A stretch of DNA of 64,000 nt. It comes from Eilatimonas milleporae (GTDB lineage: Bacteria > Pseudomonadota > Alphaproteobacteria > Sphingomonadales > Kordiimonadaceae). Position numbers and translations under genes: made by a program. Below, piece by piece: positions 49,839 through 58,912 of the stretch; position 1 is the stretch's first letter; each line of letters starts with the position of its first letter. The notes beneath the pieces were generated by a model. That model made no database searches and was not told where the DNA came from. It worked only from the letters and a program-made list of their open reading frames with translations. The DNA lies in assembly GCF_003688555.1 (NCBI RefSeq), contig NZ_REFR01000017.1, positions 62,001-126,000 of the forward strand, written 5' to 3'.

Positions 49839-50165
49839 ATCTCTGCCTCATGACACCCGATTTTGGATTCGGGACTTGTCGTTCAGGCAACTAAAGCAGA
49901 GCGTGGTGAAATTTTCCTAAAGTTTTATATTTATGCTTTGCATAATGAAAGTAATCTATGAGTTATACGTGCTTTGTTCATATGGGAACACTTTATAGTT
50001 TATCGCGCTGTGCTTTATAATATTATGGCGTATTTCCGGCATTCCCCTACTTTAGGTAGGTTATTTGATTGTATTTTTTGCAGAATGGAAAATATTCAGG
50101 TTCCTAATCGTGTGTCATGAAGTGTGCCGGACATATAAGCCCGTCGACAGACGGCGGGCATCATT
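49839..50165. other. AT-rich intergenic region without a gene
   Basis: About 330 bases, clearly more AT-rich than its surroundings (for example AAGTTTTATATTTATGCTTTGCATAATG). It contains the promoter region of the chemoreceptor and the tail of the TonB receptor transcript. I saw no coding frame, RNA gene or convincing terminator. Confidence 0.6.
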
Positions 50166-52337
50166 TCAAAACTGGCCGCTTACCGTCAACGCGACAAAGG
50201 TGCCGCGGCTGCGGTCCACCTGCTCGCTGCCGGTAAAATCGTCGCTGCGATCCGAATCCCGGAAGAACAGACGTGTGCGTTCAAATTCCTGCCGGGGGAC
50301 CCGGCTGGCGCGCAGGCGGATTTTCACGCCCAGAAAGCGTGTGGTCTCGACAAAGGCGTCGAACTGGCCGTTTTCCCGTTCGATACTGATTTCGTCCGCG
50401 AAGATGTTTTCCTCGCGGTTGAAGGCCTCATACCCGATCCCCCAGGCGATGCGTTCCTTTACCAGATCCTGTCGAAAATCAATGTTGATGACCGGATTCG
50501 TCAGTCCGGTGATATCCCGTATTTGCCCATCCAGGGGGTCTGTAAAACGGGAATCGATGGTTTCCGCCTGGATTTCCAGTAGGCCGCCCCGAATGACCCC
50601 TTTCAGCGGCAGGCTGGCATTCATGTTCAGGCCCCACACCCTTGCGGTCCCGGCATTTCCCAGGCCTGGCACCTCACTTGGCAGGATGATCTGTTCCAGC
50701 ACATCCGAGCGCCATTCGTGAAAGGCTTCCACATTCAGGGCTGCGCGGCTTTTGGTGCGCAGATCAACCGAAAGGCTCAGCCGGTCGGTGGTCTCCGGGC
50801 TGAGATCCGGGTTTCCGCCCAGGAAACGGTCGTCCGCCGCGGAGGCGGAGGCGGCAAAATTGGAAAAATCCAACTGGCCGATAATCCGCCGCGCGGCAAG
50901 GCGTGTCTGAAAGTTGCTGGCCACATTGTAGATAAGGGTCAGCGACGGTTTCAGGAAGGTGAAGGTCTGTGTGTTGTCGGCGCCGCCCGTCACCATTAGA
51001 CGCGATGCTTCCAGGGCCAGTCCGCTTTCCACGGTCAGTTTCGGACTGACGGTCCAGATCAGATTGCTGAAAGCCTCTCCCCGGACTTCTTCAACGAGTA
51101 CAGAGGCTGCCGGCAGGTCAATGTCACGGGCGCCTTCCTCGTCTTCGATTCTCAGGGCAAGGCTGCTGTCCAGACGGTTATAAGCGGCCTCGATCCCGAT
51201 TTCCCCGCGCAGGGTCTTGCCGCCGCGCGACAGCGTTGTCCTGAAGATGGTCTCCAGCGGGCGGCTGTCCTGCAGAAAGGTCGCGATGGAATTGGTGTCG
51301 CCCACCGGTGTCTGGATTTCCGTGATCGTGTCCTCGCTCGCATCTTCACCGGAAACGAGGCTCAGGATTTTCCAGGTCAGGCCGCTGTCATAGGTGCGCG
51401 TCCAGTCGCCGCCCAGCTCGAAACTGTAATTGTTTTCATCGAAATCGATCAGTTGTGCTGTATCCGGTGTGTCATTTTCGCCGGGGATGCGCCCGAAAAA
51501 GCCCAGACGTTCCGTATCGGACTGGAATGTCCACCAGCCAAGCTGACCGTTTAGGGTCAGTCTGCCCCCGGCAAAGGCGCGGCGGGCTTCGCTGGATAGA
51601 AAGGCCTCGCGATACCGGGCCGGACGGTCCTCTCGCTGGAACAGGGTCGGGTTGCCGTCCGCGTCCCGGTTGTCGCGGGTGCCCGACAGAGGAAAGCGCT
51701 CCCACTCGAAATTGAACCGGGTGGTGGTATCCCAGGCGCCGAACTGTCGGGACATGGTCGCCTGACCGAATTGATTGATGTTGCCATCCGGTGCCCGTTC
51801 CAGTGTGGCGAAGAAAGCGCCGGACGCCTTGCCGGGGATGCGGATGACATTGGCGATAACGCCCTGGCCGGCGGCTTCGCCCGCCCCGGCGGAGCCCCGG
51901 ATCACCTCGATCCGGTCCACCTGCGAGGACGGAATGCGGCGCAGGGCCTCGGCAAGACCCAGCGATTTGGCCGACGGACGCGCACCGTCGATCAACACAT
52001 TGCCCGCCGTGCCGCCAAACCCTCTCAACTCGGCACCGGTATCGAGGACGAAACCGGGAATGCGTCTGACCATGCCGAGTGCCGTTTGCGGTACGAACTG
52101 ATCGAAAAAGGCCTTTGGATAGACCTGTTTCGACCCATCGGCGGGGGTTTGTGGGGTCGCTGTTTCCGGTGGCAGGGTGCGTTCGTCCGTCTCACCGGGT
52201 CTGTCTTCCTGAGATACGGGCGTTTCAGCGGGTGCCTGATCCTGCGCCCGGACAGGTTGTGCCGTCGCTATATGAATGGCACAGGCGGTGAGAAAACAGG
52301 CCGTAACTGCCCCGTTATTGTGATGACCCCTGAACAT
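50166..52337 (-). CDS. TonB-dependent receptor
   Basis: A 723-residue outer-membrane receptor. A signal peptide of about 30 residues (ending VRAQ) is followed by a Pro/Thr/Glu-rich linker, the plug (MVRRIPGFVLDTGAELRGFGGTAGNVLIDGARPSAKS, RIPSSQVDRIEVIRGSAG) and a 22-strand-type barrel ending with aromatic VSGQF. The ATG at 52337 follows AAGAG; a TTG at 52358 is possible. The receptor stands alone, with no TonB, sigma factor or periplasmic binding protein near, so the ligand cannot be guessed. It is clearly different from the receptor at the left end. Confidence 0.93.
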   Translation of the reverse strand: MFRGHHNNGAVTACFLTACAIHIATAQPVRAQDQAPAETPVSQEDRPGETDERTLPPETATPQTPADGSKQVYPKAFFDQFVPQTALGMVRRIPGFVLDTGAELRGFGGTAGNVLIDGARPSAKSLGLAEALRRIPSSQVDRIEVIRGSAGAGEAAGQGVIANVIRIPGKASGAFFATLERAPDGNINQFGQATMSRQFGAWDTTTRFNFEWERFPLSGTRDNRDADGNPTLFQREDRPARYREAFLSSEARRAFAGGRLTLNGQLGWWTFQSDTERLGFFGRIPGENDTPDTAQLIDFDENNYSFELGGDWTRTYDSGLTWKILSLVSGEDASEDTITEIQTPVGDTNSIATFLQDSRPLETIFRTTLSRGGKTLRGEIGIEAAYNRLDSSLALRIEDEEGARDIDLPAASVLVEEVRGEAFSNLIWTVSPKLTVESGLALEASRLMVTGGADNTQTFTFLKPSLTLIYNVASNFQTRLAARRIIGQLDFSNFAASASAADDRFLGGNPDLSPETTDRLSLSVDLRTKSRAALNVEAFHEWRSDVLEQIILPSEVPGLGNAGTARVWGLNMNASLPLKGVIRGGLLEIQAETIDSRFTDPLDGQIRDITGLTNPVINIDFRQDLVKERIAWGIGYEAFNREENIFADEISIERENGQFDAFVETTRFLGVKIRLRASRVPRQEFERTRLFFRDSDRSDDFTGSEQVDRSRGTFVALTVSGQF

Positions 52338-52559
52338 GATACGCTCTTTACCCCCCAAAACTCCGGACGATTTTCTTTTTACATGCTGACCCCGTGACCC
52401 GCGTCACCTATAACGACCATGGCCGCCGCAAGCCGCAGCGATGCGATGAAGTGTGCCATTTCATCGGTTAAACGATAGTTGACAGGCCGATAAAATCGCT
52501 TGGAAGGCGACCGGTCAATACCGGTTGCCGCATAGATGGACGGAAGGGGCAGCGCAAGC

Positions 52560-53363
52560 GTGAACAGACTGAAAAACAAGATCGCCCTGGTGACGGGGGC
52601 ATCCCGCGGTATCGGTGCGGCCATTGCCCGCCTGTATGTCAGCGAAGGGGCAGAAACCATCCTGACCGATATCGATGACGGCGCCGGCGAGGCCCTGGTG
52701 CGGGACCTGGGACCCTCGGCATCCTATCTGCACCTCGACGTCAGCGATGAGGACCAGTGGCTGGCGGCTGCCGACCATATCGCTGCCGGTCCCGGCCGGC
52801 TGGATATTCTGGTCAACAATGCCGGCATCACCGGTTTCGAAGAGACGTCCGGACCGTATGACCCGGAAAGCCTGGACATGGCCAGCTGGCATATGGTGCA
52901 CAGTGTCAATCTCGACGGTGTGGCGCTGGGCTGTAAATACGGGATCAGGCTGATGAAACCGTCGCCGGCGGCCAGTATCGTCAACATCTCCTCCAGGTCC
53001 GGCATGGTCGGTATTCCGGCGGCGGCGGCTTATGCGTCCAGCAAGGCGGCCGTTCGCAACCATACAAAAAGTGTCGCGCTTTATTGTGCGCAGCAGGGAT
53101 ATGCCATCCGCTGCAATTCGATCCATCCGGCGGCCATCCTGACCCCGATCTGGGAGCCCATGCTGGGCGAGGGGGCCGCCCGCGCGGATGCTCTGAAGAC
53201 CCTGGCCGCCGATATTCCCCTGGGCCATATCGGTGATCCGGACGATGTGGCCTGGGCCGCCGTATATCTGGGCGCGGATGAATCCAAATATGTCACCGGC
53301 GCCGAACTGACCATAGACGGCGGCATTCTTGCCGGCAGCAGCGCATCGCCGACCCGTGAGTGA
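52560..53363 (+). CDS. Short-chain dehydrogenase/reductase
   Basis: A 267-residue classical SDR. The cofactor loop ALVTGASRGIGAAIARLY, the structural NNAG motif (DILVNNAGITGFEE), the SISS-type serine in VNISSRSGMVG and the YxxxK pair in AAYASSKAAVRN are complete, followed by PGxxxT-like HPAAILTP. The GTG at 52560 follows GGAAGGGGC; an ATG at 52536 lacks a ribosome site. It is isolated between the TonB receptor and the glycosyltransferase. LTDIDD in the second strand suggests NAD(H) preference. Substrate unknown. Confidence 0.92.
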   Translation: MNRLKNKIALVTGASRGIGAAIARLYVSEGAETILTDIDDGAGEALVRDLGPSASYLHLDVSDEDQWLAAADHIAAGPGRLDILVNNAGITGFEETSGPYDPESLDMASWHMVHSVNLDGVALGCKYGIRLMKPSPAASIVNISSRSGMVGIPAAAAYASSKAAVRNHTKSVALYCAQQGYAIRCNSIHPAAILTPIWEPMLGEGAARADALKTLAADIPLGHIGDPDDVAWAAVYLGADESKYVTGAELTIDGGILAGSSASPTRE

Positions 53364-53527
53364 GATTATGTCCACCTGACATACCCTTCTGTCTTTAGCC
53401 ATGTACAGGCCGTCATCACGGGATAGCGGCTGTTGTAAAATCCGCTGATTTGTTTCAAAAGCAGATATATGGGCGCAAGTGTCCGGTCTTTTGAAGCAAA
53501 TGCTCCTTTCGGTGTAACGGGTTGTCC

Positions 53528-56500
53528 ATGCAGATATTTGAAGGAATTGGTGATCAACTCATGATCTCCGTCGCCGCAGACGATGCGCTGCCGCCGGCCG
53601 TTTTCTGCGATGACCGCTCCGTGCCGCTGACCCTCGTAAAATCCCCTGTGGAACCGGTTCTCGGCCAGAACTTGCTGTGGAATGCCGATTTTGCTACCGG
53701 ACCCGTGGGTTGGGCGAAAGGGGGCAAGGGCCACTTTTATCTGGGTCTTGATCTCGACGATCGGTACACCCTGTCGGGTGCGCATACCCTCTTCCTGCGT
53801 CAGACAGTCGGGAAAGGGACCGCAGGGACAGAGGCCGCAGCGACTGGACATGCATCGGCTGTGTATCTGGGGCGGGATGATCAGGGGCGCATACCGCTTT
53901 TACCGGGACAAACTGTCTGTTTTCAGGCGCTGGTCGGCCTTTATCGCTGCGATGCGGCTGTTGAACTGGTATTTTTCGACACAGATGGCCGCAGGCTGGA
54001 CAGCCGGAAACGCACTCTGACACGCGGCGAGAAGGTTGGCGGTGCCGCCGAGGACGACTATGAACGCGTGCGGCTGGATTTCATGCCGCCGGAAGGGGCG
54101 GCGGCCTGTGGTCTGCGATTTGAAATTGTTGGCGAACACCTTCGCGCCCATGAAAAGTCCGGCGAGGCGGATCTGGTTTTCTTTCTGGCGCGTCCCATGC
54201 TTTTCCTGGGCCGTGACGATGTGTCCGTGTCCGGCTTCCGGCCGGCCTTTCAGAATATGGACGCATATATAGCCGCCATTGCATCCGGACAGAGGTTTTA
54301 CAGACCTGAGAATGAGGGCGACCTGTCCGGCCGGATTGACATCAGATTGGCGGATGATGTTGAAACACACACCACAGTAACGGGTCCTGATATGCACCCC
54401 GCTCTCAATGGTCTTATCCTGCAGAGTAATGACAATCTGGTCGCCTACCGTTTCAAACCCGGCAAAGCGCATGTCGGCTACCATACACTTCGCTGCCTGA
54501 TTGATGGGCGTCTGATTGGCGTCGCACATGTTCACAGCCAGGAGGATGAGGACTGGTGTGATGTCAGGTTCCTGATTCCTGATGACCTGATGGACGGCAT
54601 GCCCCATGGCATTGACGTTCAGGACCGGCTGGGACGCACCCTGGCCCGCGACGCCCGTGTATTGAGGTTGGTACAGACCGACTGGTTCGATATCCTCAAA
54701 CATACCCAACCGCCGCTTGAGGGCAAACTGGCACCGGTTGCCCAGCAGCGTTACCAGGCGTTGGAAAAGGCACTGGCACGTCTTGCGGACAGTCCCGACC
54801 CGGCGTTTGAGGCAGCCGAGCTGAGTCACTGCCACGCGACCCTTGTGCGGGGCTATCCCTATATCGCCGATTTCAGGCCATTGCATTTCCCCGAACATGA
54901 CGTGCCCCGGGTTTCCGTTGTCGTGCCCGTGCACAATAAGCCGGCGGTCACCTATGCTTGCCTGGCGGCTTTGCGTCTGGCCGTTTGTGGCGCCACATGT
55001 GAGGTGATCGTGGTTGATGACGGGTCGGATGCCGAGACACGCGCGATGCTGGACTGTCAGGTCGGCCTGCGGATTATCCGCCATGACCGGGCCAAAGGGT
55101 TTAACGGGGCGACAAACGCAGGCGCGGACGCTGCCAAGGGTGATTTTGTCGTCTTTCTGAACAATGATACGGAGCCGGCCGCCGGCTGGCTGGATGAACT
55201 GCTCCATCCCTTTGTTACCATGGATGATGTCGGGATCACCGGTGCAAAGCTTCTCTATGCCGACGGCCGCCTGCAGGATGCCGGCGGTGTCATCCGTACG
55301 ACGGGGGACCCTTATCTTTATGGTCGCCTGAGGAATGGCGGCGATCCGCGTTATAATTATACGCGCGAGGTGGATTATGTATCCGGGGCCGCCCTGATGA
55401 TCCGGCGGAGCCTCTGGCGGGAGGTCGGCGGATTTTCCCGCTATCTGGCGCCGGCCTATTTCGAAGATACCGATCTGGCCTTTAAAGTCCGCAAAGCCGG
55501 CAAACGGGTCCTCTATGCGCCCAAGGCGGTCGTCATACACCATGAAGGCGTCAGCCACGGTCGCGATACCGAAGAAGTGGGCAGTGTTAAGCGCTATCAG
55601 GAAATCAATCGGCCCAAATTCAAGAAGAAATGGAAGCAGGCGTTAAAGGGCCAGCCGGGCAAGGACGCGCTGGTGGACCTGGTAAAGGACCGCGGTATCG
55701 AAAAGCGGGTTCTTTTTATCGATAACGAAGTGCCCCGCCCGGATTATGATGCGGGGTCCTACGCCGCCATTCAGGAAATCAGGATGTTCCAGGCATTGGG
55801 ATACAAGGTGACCTTTCTGCCTGCAAATCGCGCTTATTTGGGCAAATACACCGAGACCCTGCAGCGCGATGGGGTTGAGGTCCTCTATAATCCTTTTGCC
55901 AAAACGGTGCCGGCGGTTCTGAGAGACAGAGGGATGGAATTCGACCTGATCTTCGTCACGCGCTATTATGTGGCCGAGCATTTTATCGGTCATATGCGCC
56001 GATATGCACCGCAGGCAAAAATTCTGTTCAATAATGCCGACTGTCACTTCCTGCGTGAAATGCGGGCTGCGATGGTGCAGGACTTTGGCACAGATCGTGA
56101 TCAGGCCTTACAGGACGCTCGTAAGATCCGTGAACATGAACTGGCCGTCATGCGGTCCGTTGACCTGAATTTCAGTTACAACGAAACCGAGATCGAGGTC
56201 CTGAACACTCATCTGATGGGTGAAGTCCCGGTTGCCAGACTGCCCTGGGTACAGGAGACGGTAACAGATGCGCCACCTTTTGGAGAGCGTGAGGGCATCA
56301 TGTTCCTCGGCGGCTTTGGCCACAAACCCAATATCGAGGCTGTGCATTATCTCGCCGAAGAGGTCATGCCGCGCCTGAAAGAGATCGATCCCGACATTGT
56401 TCTTTATGTCTATGGCAGTCGTACAACTGATGAGATTCGTGCACTGGAAGCAGACAATATCCATATCATGGGGCAGATCCCTAAGGTGAAGGACGCTTTT

Positions 56501-56824
56501 GACCGGCATCGTATCTTTGTGGCACCGCTCCTCTCCGGTGCCGGCATCAAGGGCAAAGTGCTGCATGCAATGGCGCATGGCGTCCCTTGTATCCTCAGCC
56601 CATTGGCGGCAGAGGGCATTCCCGGCGGTGAACATGGAAGCTATCTGGAGATTCAACCTGACGCTTCAACATGGGCAGACGGGATTGCATCCCTTTACCC
56701 CGATTTAAACAGCCTCACCGTAATGGCTGAACGGTCCGCAAACGCGATCGAAAGAGACTACGGTCTGAATGAAGGCGTCAATAGTTTGCGCAAAGCTCTT
56801 ATAGAAACACGGATCGTTGATTAA
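53528..56824 (+). CDS. Large two-domain glycosyltransferase (GT2 plus GT4) with N-terminal jelly-roll-like region
   Basis: A 1098-residue cytoplasmic protein. Residues 1-230 look like a carbohydrate-binding beta-sandwich (NLLWNADFATGPVGWAKG, HTLFLRQTVG). A GT2 domain lies at about 455-690 (VSVVVPVHNKPAVTYACLAAL, VIVVDDGSDAE, FVVFLNNDTEP, VDYVSGAALMIRRSLWREVGGF, FEDTDLAFKVRKAGK). A GT4-like domain lies at about 730-1095 (VLFIDNEVPRPDYDAGSYAA, MFLGGFGHKPNIEAVHYLAEEVMP, GAGIKGKVLHAMAHGVPCILSPLAAEGI). It probably adds two sugars to a surface glycan. The ATG at 53528 is chosen over a TTG at 53522. Confidence 0.92.
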   Translation: MQIFEGIGDQLMISVAADDALPPAVFCDDRSVPLTLVKSPVEPVLGQNLLWNADFATGPVGWAKGGKGHFYLGLDLDDRYTLSGAHTLFLRQTVGKGTAGTEAAATGHASAVYLGRDDQGRIPLLPGQTVCFQALVGLYRCDAAVELVFFDTDGRRLDSRKRTLTRGEKVGGAAEDDYERVRLDFMPPEGAAACGLRFEIVGEHLRAHEKSGEADLVFFLARPMLFLGRDDVSVSGFRPAFQNMDAYIAAIASGQRFYRPENEGDLSGRIDIRLADDVETHTTVTGPDMHPALNGLILQSNDNLVAYRFKPGKAHVGYHTLRCLIDGRLIGVAHVHSQEDEDWCDVRFLIPDDLMDGMPHGIDVQDRLGRTLARDARVLRLVQTDWFDILKHTQPPLEGKLAPVAQQRYQALEKALARLADSPDPAFEAAELSHCHATLVRGYPYIADFRPLHFPEHDVPRVSVVVPVHNKPAVTYACLAALRLAVCGATCEVIVVDDGSDAETRAMLDCQVGLRIIRHDRAKGFNGATNAGADAAKGDFVVFLNNDTEPAAGWLDELLHPFVTMDDVGITGAKLLYADGRLQDAGGVIRTTGDPYLYGRLRNGGDPRYNYTREVDYVSGAALMIRRSLWREVGGFSRYLAPAYFEDTDLAFKVRKAGKRVLYAPKAVVIHHEGVSHGRDTEEVGSVKRYQEINRPKFKKKWKQALKGQPGKDALVDLVKDRGIEKRVLFIDNEVPRPDYDAGSYAAIQEIRMFQALGYKVTFLPANRAYLGKYTETLQRDGVEVLYNPFAKTVPAVLRDRGMEFDLIFVTRYYVAEHFIGHMRRYAPQAKILFNNADCHFLREMRAAMVQDFGTDRDQALQDARKIREHELAVMRSVDLNFSYNETEIEVLNTHLMGEVPVARLPWVQETVTDAPPFGEREGIMFLGGFGHKPNIEAVHYLAEEVMPRLKEIDPDIVLYVYGSRTTDEIRALEADNIHIMGQIPKVKDAFDRHRIFVAPLLSGAGIKGKVLHAMAHGVPCILSPLAAEGIPGGEHGSYLEIQPDASTWADGIASLYPDLNSLTVMAERSANAIERDYGLNEGVNSLRKALIETRIVD

Positions 56825-56991
56825 CATCCGTAATCATTAGCGGGAGCGGGCACAGTCTCCCAACGGCATATTTCTCTGCCCGGTGTGAGCAGACGGTACC
56901 TGTGATCCCGCAGAAGCTTTTGCACCAGATGACGCCCGGTAAACCTGCTTGCACCGAGGATCACGACAGTCTTGTCTCGCGTGTGGGGCAT
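56821..56991 (-). pseudogene. Truncated NAD-dependent epimerase (N-terminal remnant)
   Basis: A 56-residue frame starting MPHTRDKTVVILGASRFTG, clearly the first beta-alpha unit of an extended SDR/NAD-dependent epimerase, with a GGAGCC ribosome site before the ATG. The middle glycine of the G-x-x-G-x-x-G loop is Arg (GASRFTG) and the protein stops after one strand-helix-strand, at the very end of the convergent glycosyltransferase gene. Complete epimerases have about 300 residues. It begins 17 bases after the hddC-gmhB stop, so it was once the last gene of that operon. Confidence 0.7.
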
Positions 56992-57008
56992 GGCTCCGGC
57001 TCTTGTGT

Positions 57009-58259
57009 TTATGCCACAGGCTTTGCGCGCTGATTTTCAGGATCGGCCCTCCCGCTTAGTGCGCGTTGCAGGTCTGCTCTGAGGTCGGTTTCCGTCACCA
57101 GAACGCCCCGGATGCCGGCCCGGCGTGCGGCTTCGATATCGCTGTCCTTGTCGCCGAGAAGAACGCTGCCCGCAGGGTCGATGGACCAGTCTGCAAGTGC
57201 TTGCGTCAACATGCCGGGATTTGGTTTGCGGGAAGGGCAGTGCCGTACATATCGCTCGACGACACCGTCAATATGGTACGGGCAGTAGTAAAAGGCTGCG
57301 ATACAGACGCCCGTTTGTCGCAAGGTGTCATTCATCCATGCGTGCAACTGGCGTACATCGTCTTCAGTGTAGTAGCCGCGCGCGACACCCGCCTGGTTCG
57401 TAATCACGATCGGCAGATAGCCGCGCCGGTATGCCTCGGATATGGCTTCCCGGGCGCCGCTGCGCCAGACAAACGCTTCTTGCGTCCCCACATAGCCGGT
57501 GTCTTCGTTCAGGACACCGTCCCGGTCAAAAAAGACGGCCGGCCGCCTCAGGGCGGTATCAAGCTGATCGCGTGCCAGCGCCAGTGTCTCCGGCAAGCCG
57601 ATATCGAGAAAATACCCGGTAAAAACCCGCCCGCTGACAGCCTCCTGCTTGACAAGTTTCGGTATGATTTCCAGTTCAAGGGAACAGGTATTTCCGGGCT
57701 TAATACCGGTCAGGATATCCCGACTGCACAGGTAAAGACCCGCATTGATCGTGCCCGGCCCCTGATGGTTTTTCTCGCCAAAAGTGGTGACGGTTTCTCC
57801 GTCGATCCTGACGGCTCCGTAACGGCTGACATCGGCCACAGTGCGCAAAGCCATCCGCATGATCTGACTGGGTTTCAAAGGGGGATGGATCAAGTTCAGG
57901 AGATCGCAATCAAATATTGAATCTCCGTTCATCAGAAGAAATTCGGCGTCAAGATCGCCAGCGATTTCCGCCAATGCACCGGCGGTACCGCGTGGGGCAA
58001 GTTCAATCACCGTACGCACAGTCGCCCCTGGAAAAGATATCGCATCATAGCGTTTGGCCACCTGATCGCCGAGATGGCCGGCCAGAAGAATGATATCCGA
58101 AAACCCGTGGCGGACCAGTTGCCTCAGGACCCGGTCGAGAAAGGGGGTGCCGTCCACCGGTATAAGCGGTTTGGGCGTGCTGGCGGAAAGATGGCCGAGC
58201 CTTGTTCCGCGGCCGCCAACCAGAATGACCGCCTGCCGGCAAGGTTGCCTCACCGGCAT
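57009..58259 (-). CDS. HddC-GmhB fusion: heptose-1-phosphate nucleotidyltransferase and heptose bisphosphate phosphatase
   Basis: A 416-residue fusion. Residues 1-235 are a sugar-nucleotide transferase (AVILVGGRGTRLG at 10-22, PKPLIPVDGTPFLD, MNGDSIFDCDL). Residues 238-405 are a HAD histidinol-phosphatase-type domain (FFDRDGVLNEDTGY with Asp245/Asp247, IVITNQAGVARGYY, zinc-loop-like CPYHIDG...RHCPSRKPNPGML, GDKDSDIEAARRAG). In the GDP-D-alpha-D-heptose route these are the last two activities. The gene overlaps gmhA by ten bases. The nucleotide could be GTP or another; neighbouring hddA favours GDP. Confidence 0.88.
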   Translation of the reverse strand: MPVRQPCRQAVILVGGRGTRLGHLSASTPKPLIPVDGTPFLDRVLRQLVRHGFSDIILLAGHLGDQVAKRYDAISFPGATVRTVIELAPRGTAGALAEIAGDLDAEFLLMNGDSIFDCDLLNLIHPPLKPSQIMRMALRTVADVSRYGAVRIDGETVTTFGEKNHQGPGTINAGLYLCSRDILTGIKPGNTCSLELEIIPKLVKQEAVSGRVFTGYFLDIGLPETLALARDQLDTALRRPAVFFDRDGVLNEDTGYVGTQEAFVWRSGAREAISEAYRRGYLPIVITNQAGVARGYYTEDDVRQLHAWMNDTLRQTGVCIAAFYYCPYHIDGVVERYVRHCPSRKPNPGMLTQALADWSIDPAGSVLLGDKDSDIEAARRAGIRGVLVTETDLRADLQRALSGRADPENQRAKPVA

Positions 58260-58846
58260 TGTCCTGCGGTTGGGTTGTCGAATAACGTGGATTCCACCTT
58301 CTCGCAGATAGCGTGGGCGCAGGCGATATGGCCTTCCTGAATGCGCGGCGTGCTTGCATGCGGGATGCGGACAATGTGGTCACACAGGTCCGGCATCTGT
58401 CCGCCGCTTTGACCGGTCAGGCCGACAGTTGTAACACCTGCGTCCCGGCAATGCCGCAATGCCCGGATGATGTTCTGACTGTTGCCCGAGGTTGAAATGC
58501 CGACAAAGACATCCCCCTCCGCCGCAAGCGCCTCAAGCTGTCTTTGAAAGACATAGCTATAATCATAGTCATTGGCGATGGCCGTCAGTATCGATGTGTC
58601 GGTTGTGAGCGCGATCCCCGGCAGCCCCGGCCTGTCAAAGTGAAAGCGGCTGACAAGTTCGCCGGCGATATGTTGGCTGTCCGCCGCAGACCCGCCATTG
58701 CCGGCGAAGAAAATTCTGTGCCCCTTCTGCAAACGGGCAGCCCATAAATCCGCTATTTCCTTAAGTGTTGCGATCAGGGCCGTGTCATCCACCAAAGCCC
58801 TGAAAAGCTTATCCGTTTCGGCAAGACTATCCGTGATGGCTGACAT
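58250..58846 (-). CDS. gmhA: Sedoheptulose-7-phosphate isomerase (SIS domain)
   Basis: A 198-residue SIS-fold isomerase: IFFAGNGGSAADSQHIAGELVSRF, ALTTDTSILTAIANDYDYSYVFQRQLEAL, GDVFVGISTSGNSQNI and GLTGQSGGQM are the GmhA hallmarks, including the conserved glutamate and histidine of the active site. It makes D-glycero-D-manno-heptose 7-phosphate. The GGGAAAG site is spaced for the ATG at 58846; an ATG at 58852 is too close to it. It lies between hddA and the hddC-gmhB fusion. Confidence 0.95.
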   Translation of the reverse strand: MSAITDSLAETDKLFRALVDDTALIATLKEIADLWAARLQKGHRIFFAGNGGSAADSQHIAGELVSRFHFDRPGLPGIALTTDTSILTAIANDYDYSYVFQRQLEALAAEGDVFVGISTSGNSQNIIRALRHCRDAGVTTVGLTGQSGGQMPDLCDHIVRIPHASTPRIQEGHIACAHAICEKVESTLFDNPTAGQCR

Positions 58847-58912
58847 TGACATCTTTCCCGACATCTGGGTTCAAGGCCTGCCGTACAGGCAGGGACATAT
58901 ACGGAAAAATTT

